Below, one piece after another: positions 22,316 through 28,577 of a DNA stretch of 28,577 nucleotides; position 1 is the stretch's first letter; the number at the start of each line of letters is the position of its first letter. Source of the stretch: Actinomortierella ambigua (Eukaryota; Mortierellomycota; Mortierellomycetes; Mortierellales; Mortierellaceae); assembly GCA_016098155.1 (NCBI GenBank), contig JAAAJB010000463.1:1-28577 (forward strand), in the 5' to 3' direction. The notes under the pieces are model-generated. The model made no database searches. It had not been told where the DNA came from and saw nothing but the letters and a program-made list of their open reading frames with translations. Made by a program: the position numbers and the translations under genes.

Positions 22316-23070
22316 GGCCAAGAAGGAACCAATGAACAATGGAAAAATGAAGAGAATATAAACAACAAAATATAGAGGGCTTAAGGATGCCAAGGTACGA
22401 GAAAAAGGCGAGCAGCAAAAGAGCGAGGAAGAGAAGAGAGTAAGAGCACGAACGAACAGGAAAAAAAGGTCTAAGGGGGAAGAGAAGGGGGGGGAGGGGG
22501 CAAAAAAAAATAAAGTCTTTGGTCTTGTCTGGGGGGACAGAGAGAGTGTGAGAGACAGACAGGGAAGAGAAAAAAAAAAGAGAGGGGAATTGCAGAGTGC
22601 GTCTTTGCTCGCTTTTTTTTTCTCGTTTTTCGTCTCGAAAAACGCGAAAAAGGGACACGAACCTTCCCCCCCTCTCCTCACCGGCTGGTGTTGTTGGACC
22701 GTTGGCAAGAAAGAAGAAGCGTGCCTGGATCGTGATAACCTGATTGATGATGGATGCTGCGTGTTTTTTTTTTGTGTTTGCGCCTAAAACAAACCATGAT
22801 CATCTCCCCTCTTTCCCTCAGTCCAACAATTGTGAGAACATTCCTCACTCTCCGACCAGCAACAGTGCAAGGACCCTCCTCTTACCCCAGTCATTTGGCA
22901 CATCGAGCCCAGGGTACATTGGTTGACAAACTTGACACGTTCCCTCTCTCTCCCTGTCTCTTGTCCTCTGCATTCCCTCGTACCTCAAAAGACTATCCCT
23001 CCATGATATGACATTATCTATATTAAATCTGCGCTGATAACAGTTCGGTGATGTCATCCCCTTCCCCACT
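22316..23070. other. TOP3-SNF5 intergenic region (SNF5 upstream region)
   Basis: This 755 bp stretch separates the TOP3 stop from the SNF5 start, both on the minus strand. From about 22320 to 22680 the minus strand is C/T-rich, as expected for the SNF5 leader and promoter. An open minus-strand frame extends in phase upstream of the SNF5 ATG to about 22708, but its Ser/Leu/Phe-rich translation reflects pyrimidine richness. I therefore start the protein at 22315. No clear TATA or poly(A) hexamer was found. Confidence 0.55.
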
Positions 23071-26000
23071 CTATAGACCTAGTTTGGCTCGCTTGGGGAC
23101 TTTGACGGCTGCGAGTCCACTCTTGGTTGTCCCTGGCGTGCGTCGGTTGGACCGGCCACCACCTCGACGACTAGTACCGCTACTACGCGATCTCGACCCT
23201 GAAGAGCCCGCCGCCGCGCCATTCGGACAATCCTTGGAGTAGTGACCCACTTCGTTGCATCGATAACAGGTGGCATTGGCGCTCGCCGACGACGACGATC
23301 CTGCGCCACCGCTGTTGAAGCCGCCGGCGCCATTCGTACACTCGCTGGCATAATGACCCATTTGGTTGCATCGGTAACAGGTTTGATTACTCTTGTCGAT
23401 ACCGCCCCCTCCACCACCACCATTGCTGCTACTATTGCCACCATTGCCTTCGCCGAATCCACCGTACGTTATAGATCGTGAAGACACAAACCCGACAGCA
23501 CCAGCGCCATTCGGGCTCCCGTAACCATGCATACCCCCACTACCTCCTGAATAAGGACCGGAAGATAGTGGTGGTGTGGACAAAAGTTCGTGGTCCCATT
23601 TCCAAAAGCCGCACTTGCCGCTTGTCTTTCTGCAAAACCAAAACTTTTTGCCAAAGTTTTCGTTCTGTTTCCGCGACGTGCTTTCCTCGGCCACCAACCC
23701 ACAAAAACACCGTGGCTTGGCATCCTGCACCGCCGGCTGGGCGTTCAGATGCTGATGGAACGCATGCATCGTATCGTCCGTTGCTTGGCTGAGGAACGAC
23801 ATTGAGAATGTGGAGGTGGTTGGCGGCTGTGGTGGCTGATATGGTTGATATGGTTGATGTGGTTGTTGTTGTTGTTGCTGTTGTGGAGGGCGGGAGGAAC
23901 TAGCACCACCAGGGGTATCTGCCCATTCAAAGAATCCACAGGCCTGATCCTTGGGTTTCGAACATCCGTAGAATGGTCGCCCTTGGTTGGGTCCTTCTTT
24001 GGCAACAGTTCTTGAGGCAGCCGCGGGGTTGCCGGGACAGCGGCATACAATGGACGCCGCACTAACCGAGCCTTGGATGTCTTTGAAATCATTCCGTAGT
24101 GGGTGCTGCTGTTGTGCTTGTTGTCGTTGTTGTGGCGGCGGCTGCGGCGGTGGCATCGGCGTCTGAGCCGGTGGTCGGTTTGTTCGGGAAGACGCACCGT
24201 TGGCTGTGCCTGTACCAAATGTTCGTGCCTGTCCTTGTGGATCAAAGTCGTCGTCCATGTCATCATCGTCATCGAAACCACCTCTCCGTCCACCTCCGTT
24301 GTTATTATTGTTGGCTCGACGTCGATTATTAGCACCCGGTTGCTGCTGACCTGCATTGGCATTTGGATTGGCTGGTTGATCGAGATGGTGTTCAAGTGAC
24401 TATGGAAACAGGGACAGTGTGTATAGAATGAGAAACAGTTCTCATGGCCATTCTAACGATATACCCTTCCCCCTTGTTACATTCCAAGTGATTCATCAAG
24501 GCATACCTGTTGAAGAATATTTTTGTCGCGGTTAACCGTCTCAAACACGTCACGGTACATCTCCAGAGCTTCGTTCACCACGGCATCCTTTGTCTTTGAT
24601 CCAGCACAAATCAGCTTTAGATTCTGCTCCAGCTAAGAAAAATGATGACGCAGAGTGTAGTGTCGATAAAAATATTCAGTACACCGAATCAATATAAGAA
24701 AACAAGGTGTCAATACACCAGGGCAAAAATTTCTTTTACCTGACTGCGTAGGACCGGCTTGGATAGACTCATGTCAAGTCCAATATTGTCGTACCCTTCA
24801 ACAAGAGCAATACCAAGCGTTGATGGTGTGAACACATCCTCCCTCTCAAACTTTGTCCTCACAACGTATTCTCTCTCCGTGATGGTCTTGATATGCTCGG
24901 CGATCGTAGCATCCGTCCCTATGACACACAGGAAAATGAAAACATTACAGCTTTTAGTCCACTGAGAGCAAAAGCCGGATCCCTAAATACACATCATGCA
25001 ACACCAAAACGTTTGGTTTAACAAACTTACCAATACCGTTCTTGTCCATTAGAGAAATGAGTTGAGATTCCGTGAGAAGGGTTGGGGCCGTGGTTTGACC
25101 ACTCTTCATCTCAAAGACGGACGGGGCAAATTCTTCGCCGACAGCATACTCTGGAATGACCGTGCCGGTCCACTTATCGTAGGGGTATACATCCAGATAG
25201 TTGCGCTCCTTGATAATCAGCCCCGTTGCCGAAAAGATCTCCGTATGCAACTGAACCGTAACGTTTGTCTGATCGCCTCGAGCATCCTCCGCACAGCAGG
25301 CCAAGAAGCGCCGCACCACAAACTCGTAGACCTTCTTCTCTTCGCCTTGAAGGTTACTGACATGCATGACTGGGTGGATCGGCGGATGCGCTTGATCGTT
25401 GTTCTTGCCCTTGCGTGGTTGCCTGAAGCCTCCACCTTGGGTCAGTCTTTGAGCAAACTCGCCCCAGGTGCCGTCGTTTGTCTGCTTCTCAACCAATGCT
25501 CGTAGATCATACTTGGGGTCGAACTCGTCTGTTTCTGTTCTCGGGTACGAAATCCATCCCTTTTGGTAAAGCGCCTCTGCAACCTAATAAATTTAACGGG
25601 GAGAAAAAATAATCGTACGGTCAGGCACATGACATCTTACAATTCCTTCCGCAGGCAATCTTCGCCTATGAGCGACAAATCACATACAGCCATCACTCTA
25701 TCCGAAGACATGGAGAGGTACTTGGATCCGTTTTTTTGAAGTTCAACGGTAGTCAGCGGAAGTGGTCTCCTATTATGTAATAAGAAACAAAAAAACAAGC
25801 AATACACAAACACACATGCGCACAGTAGGGTGTTTTAGTATCATCCCTCAAAGCTGCACTCCTGTTTCCGACGAAGTATATGAGATGAAGAGTCAAAGAC
25901 GTTACCATTTGCTTGTAGACTTTGACGTGACATTAGTGACCCGTGCTGTCGTGTTTTCCAGACAACTCTCGTAAATCACCAAGCATACGAGTGGACTAAA

Positions 26001-27279
26001 GAGATGGTTGCGCTTCCACTGAAAGGATGCCTCGATACCATTCTTGGTATGCTTCAGCTCCAACTTCCAAAACTCTTCCGGAATAAAATTCTCCACACGC
26101 CTGTACTGGTCGACCACAAAGCCTAATGTCGGGAACTGACATGGTCCTAGAAGAAAAGAAAAACATAAACAGGGAGAGCAGTCGCGAAGGAGTGAGCTCA
26201 TATTCCGATAACACAAGATGGCGAACAATGTAAGATGCCTCTCACTAACAAACACCAGCCTTTAAAACACACCATAACTGATAGGTGACTTCAGCTGAGG
26301 AATCATATGCTGGAAGCTGAGTGTCTGAAAGCGTGTGAAGGAAGCTCCGATCCGCAAATCCAGTTCCTGGCGTGCTTCTACAGCATCAGATAGTCTCATA
26401 TCCAGTTGTACAGGATTGTTCATCGCTCGATGGATTTCACTACAAAGCGGAAGGAATGGTGGGTTTAATACGTGAGTTTTCCTCTTCCAGCATTATTTTC
26501 AAAGAAAATAAACACTCAAATACACCAGCCTGGCGGTGATGTCCTTACGCTGGGGTGACAGAACTGAAGCGTGCACGAGTCACGACGATGGTGTTCTTGG
26601 ACTGTCGGCAGACCTCTGCAATCTCTGCGCCAATATGTTCGCCTTCACGATCGCAATCCGTCCAAATCATCAATACGTCTGCATACCGAGCCTCCCTCTT
26701 CAGATTAGTCTCCACTTGCTTAAGAGACTAGGACAAAAAAAAAGGCGGAAAAGATGTCACGAGTAGGTTTGAGTCTTTGAACAAAGAGGAAGGAAAAAAA
26801 AAAAAGGCACACTGTTTTCCATCTGTTTGGTTTTTCTCCTTCCCAACTTACCGGACTAGTGTGCTTGCGAATCGGGGCGTCGAAGAGCGTGACAGGAGGG
26901 ACCCTTGACCATTGCCTGTAATCTTGCGGAAAGTCAATCGACAAGAGATGGCCGCGCACAGCCGTCATGACTACCTGCACATGAGTGTTGTCCCAGCGTT
27001 TGTATGGAAACTCGTAGTTGCGCGTATACTTGTCGCCTGATTCTCTCTATCCAGTTCATGAAGGATAAGGAGCATTTAGCTATCGGAAAAAGAAGAATGC
27101 TACCATCACACCGTTTTTCTGAAAAGGGTTCTTTTTTTTTCTTGCCACTGCTGCATGATACATGCTATATTGCTCCTCCAGGGCCGCCATGAACTTACAG
27201 CATCGTACCGTCCATTGGCGAGAATCTGGGCAATAGACTTTGACATTGCTGGCTTTTCAGCCACACACAGGATCCTCAT
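23071..27279 (-). CDS. TOP3: DNA topoisomerase III (type IA) with GRF and CCHC zinc-finger tail
   Basis: Type IA enzyme that passes single strands; with a RecQ helicase and Rmi1 it dissolves recombination intermediates. Exons (minus): 27279-27199, 27046-26852, 26727-26549, 26439-26273, 26146-25906, 25769-25688, 25583-25031, 24918-24740, 24632-24507, 24399-23071 (3132 nt, 1043 aa). The TOPRIM domain has [10 protein letters not shown] (Glu8) and DCDREGEHI (Asp116, Asp118, Glu120). The motifs [17 protein letters not shown] and [11 protein letters not shown] follow. The catalytic Tyr is Tyr328 in [24 protein letters not shown] and the [14 protein letters not shown] block close the core. From about 602 the tail is disordered. 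It holds GRF fingers at about 720-760 and 832-868, CCHC fingers [14 protein letters not shown] (942-955) and [14 protein letters not shown] (979-992), and a basic end. The architecture resembles animal TOP3A; budding yeast Top3 (about 656 aa) lacks this tail. The start has GCCGCC context. Introns are 104-152 nt. Confidence 0.97.
23227..24045 (-). other. TOP3: Zinc-finger tail of TOP3 (2x GRF, 2x CCHC)
   Basis: GRF finger 1 begins at CRCPGN (Cys720, Cys722) with YGCS and CGFFEW. GRF finger 2 begins at CFCG (Cys832, Cys834) with WFCRK and CGFWKW. Two zinc knuckles with C-x2-C-x4-H-x4-C spacing follow. GRF fingers bind single-stranded DNA in several repair proteins, and zinc knuckles bind single-stranded nucleic acid; both uses are family knowledge. 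All ligands are present. Confidence 0.93.
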
Positions 27280-28131
27280 GGCGGCATTCAAGCAATCGAG
27301 GTTGGGGGTTGAATGCGACAACGGCAAAGGCCTCAAAAGAATGAACAAGAAATAAATTTGGTGGCGCGCTTGTCAACTGGACTTTATCGAAACCCATCTT
27401 CCATTCCACAAGAAACAGGTCTTTTTCTTTGTTAGGATTTAAGCTCAAGGAGAGATTTAGTGGCAAAGGTTCATGCAGGGATCGTCTTGCAACAGGGAGA
27501 ACAGCAGACCTATAAGCAGTGTGAGGGGCAGTGTGAGGAGTACCACCACAAACAGACCGACGATCCTCGAAGCTCACCCAACTGACGAGGAGACTTGGGA
27601 ACTCACCCAGCAGTTTCTCGAGAACAATGGCTACAATATCCATTGAGCAAAGCTGCGCTGCACTTGCGAGTATAGTAGCATGGCCAATGAATCAAACTAA
27701 AACATCTTTGCTTAAATCTCAGTAGAGGAAAATGGGGCAACAGGCGCCGTGCGGTATTTGAAAGCAACATCATTGTAGCCGTCTTAAGTGCACAAGGTGG
27801 TGTGCTATAGATATTTTGGCTGCAAATTGTTAGATGTGCAACAATGCGCTATCCCCAATAGACACACCCTTGTGCCTCAAAAGGAAGGACTCAAGGACGC
27901 GGAATCCTTGCTGCAAATACATGATCACAGAGCATCAACGCGAACACCATGGAAAGTTTACAAAAGGCTCTCTGGTGCGCGATTCTGGGGGATATGTTGG
28001 TGTTATTGGCCACCCTTTGCCAGGCGATAATGCTCCGACTCGCTCACTTGAGCGTCTCGTCGTTGAACAAGGCCACATCCTCTTGTTTAGGGCCTGAACG
28101 TGAGGGGCGCGCCTGCAACCGTAACAAAAAG
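27280..28131. other. TOP3 upstream region with a possible spliced leader ORF
   Basis: On the minus strand an ATG at 27643 opens MDIVAIVLEKLLG and meets a strong donor (GTGAGT at 27606). Splicing to TTATAG|GT (27510) gives a 29-codon ORF ending at 27457, upstream of the TOP3 ATG. This could be a leader intron with an upstream ORF or a chance match. From 27788 to 28131 plus-strand frames of 80-90 codons overlap in different frames and none is convincing. Confidence 0.3.
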
Positions 28132-28390
28132 ATGACGACGTTTAGCCTAACCGCCATCACCTTTGGTTGCGCACTCCTCGTTGTCTATGTTTCCATCTCC
28201 TACGGCAAGGGGCATCTACCGAGATGGTAGGGGCAATTATTGGTTCAAGGATGAGGAGGGGCGCTACATCGCAGTGGTAGACGGGAATGAAGACAAAAAA
28301 GCGGATACGTGCAAAGAACAGCAACATTCTTTATTACACATGCAGTACCTATCAAAGGAAGTGACATCCACTGTGGCTAAAGCCATATAG
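28132..28390 (+). pseudogene. Small putative single-pass membrane protein with an apparent one-base frameshift
   Basis: The ATG at 28132 (A at -3) opens MTTFSLTAITFGCALLVVYV, a clean hydrophobic helix, but this frame stops at 28230 after SYGKGHLPRW. The next frame, entered at the GGGG of GGCAAGGGGCATC (about 28207-28213), continues as IYRDGRGNYWFKDEEGRY to a stop at 28388-28390. That segment is charged and protein-like. Reading both as one polypeptide would give about 85 aa: a short N-terminus, one membrane helix and a soluble tail. Possible explanations are a sequencing or assembly indel in the G run, a true inactivating insertion, or a missed splice. I do not recognise the family. A separate 67-codon CDS from an ATG at 28187 is possible but has weak context. 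Confidence 0.4.
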
Positions 28391-28460
28391 CACTTTTTGC
28401 ATTAGAAGCAACAACCTTTCCCAGAGTCAACGTTGATAACAATGAAATTCATAAACCTGG

Positions 28461-28511
28461 TTTATTGAAAAAAAAAAGATTGACTACAAAAGACCTTGCC
28501 GCGCGAGCCAC
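28461..28511 (-). other. Possible last exon and poly(A) signal of a minus-strand gene beyond the right edge
   Basis: On the minus strand a pyrimidine tract ends in TTTAG (acceptor at 28513-28512). It is followed by 28 nt reading WLARQGLL and a TAG stop (28484-28486), and then by AATAAA at 28466-28461. The order acceptor, short exon, stop, poly(A) signal is what a terminal exon looks like. The rest of the gene lies outside the window, so the product is unknown and the frame is unverified. Confidence 0.25.
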
Positions 28512-28577
28512 CTAAACAGAAGAAAAAAGAAAAGAAAGAATTGGGTAGCGACCAGTCTGAAGGAATGGCTCTGAGCT

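Noticed and set aside
27257..27643. 128-codon minus-strand ORF overlapping the TOP3 start
   Set aside because: Runs through a good splice donor and then out of frame over the TOP3 first exon; no recognisable domain. Only the short spliced leader ORF was kept as a possibility.

Overview
The window is nuclear DNA of a filamentous or early-diverging fungus. The genes are intron-rich with GT..AG junctions, several introns carry CTAAC-like branch sites, AATAAA poly(A) signals occur, and the leaders are pyrimidine-rich. The proteins are fungal housekeeping orthologs (a Cdc3-type septin, alpha-COP, Snf5). A Top3 with a GRF/CCHC zinc-finger tail, absent from budding yeast Top3, together with many mid-sized introns, suggests a Mucoromycota/Mortierellomycota-type lineage. 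That placement is inference; nothing here proves it.

Layout. 1-2753: no supportable gene; a GAT/GGT simple-repeat block of about 740 bp, then the upstream region of the first gene. 2754-7064 (+): coatomer subunit alpha, six exons, 1228 aa. 7862-10960 (+): a seven-TM protein of the DUF4203/TMEM198-like family with a signal peptide and a long disordered cytosolic tail, four exons, 816 aa. 11429-12833 (-): electron transfer flavoprotein subunit beta, two exons, 262 aa. 13831-16800 (+): Cdc3-type septin, three exons, 428 aa, with a 4-nt first coding exon. 17787-22315 (-): Snf5-type SWI/SNF subunit, eight exons, about 1174 aa, with Gln- and Gly-rich regions. 23071-27279 (-): DNA topoisomerase III, ten exons, 1043 aa, with two GRF and two CCHC zinc fingers. 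28132-28390 (+): a possible small single-pass membrane protein broken by an apparent one-base frameshift. The extreme right may hold the last exon of another minus-strand gene.

All exon joins were derived by hand from splice consensus plus reading-frame arithmetic and family motifs. In each of the six main genes the summed exon lengths are divisible by three and recognised domains run across the junctions. The genes do not form an operon-like pathway; they are neighbouring housekeeping genes for vesicle coat, membrane, mitochondrial electron transfer, cytoskeleton, chromatin and DNA topology. ETFB and the septin are head-to-head across about 1 kb containing two long CT tracts. ETFB converges on the 7TM gene, and the septin converges on SNF5. 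TOP3 and SNF5 are tandem on the minus strand. I saw no mobile element, CRISPR array, tRNA or rRNA. No obviously new multi-gene system is visible; the less-described items are the DUF4203 protein, the frameshifted small ORF, the septin start exon and the Top3 tail.
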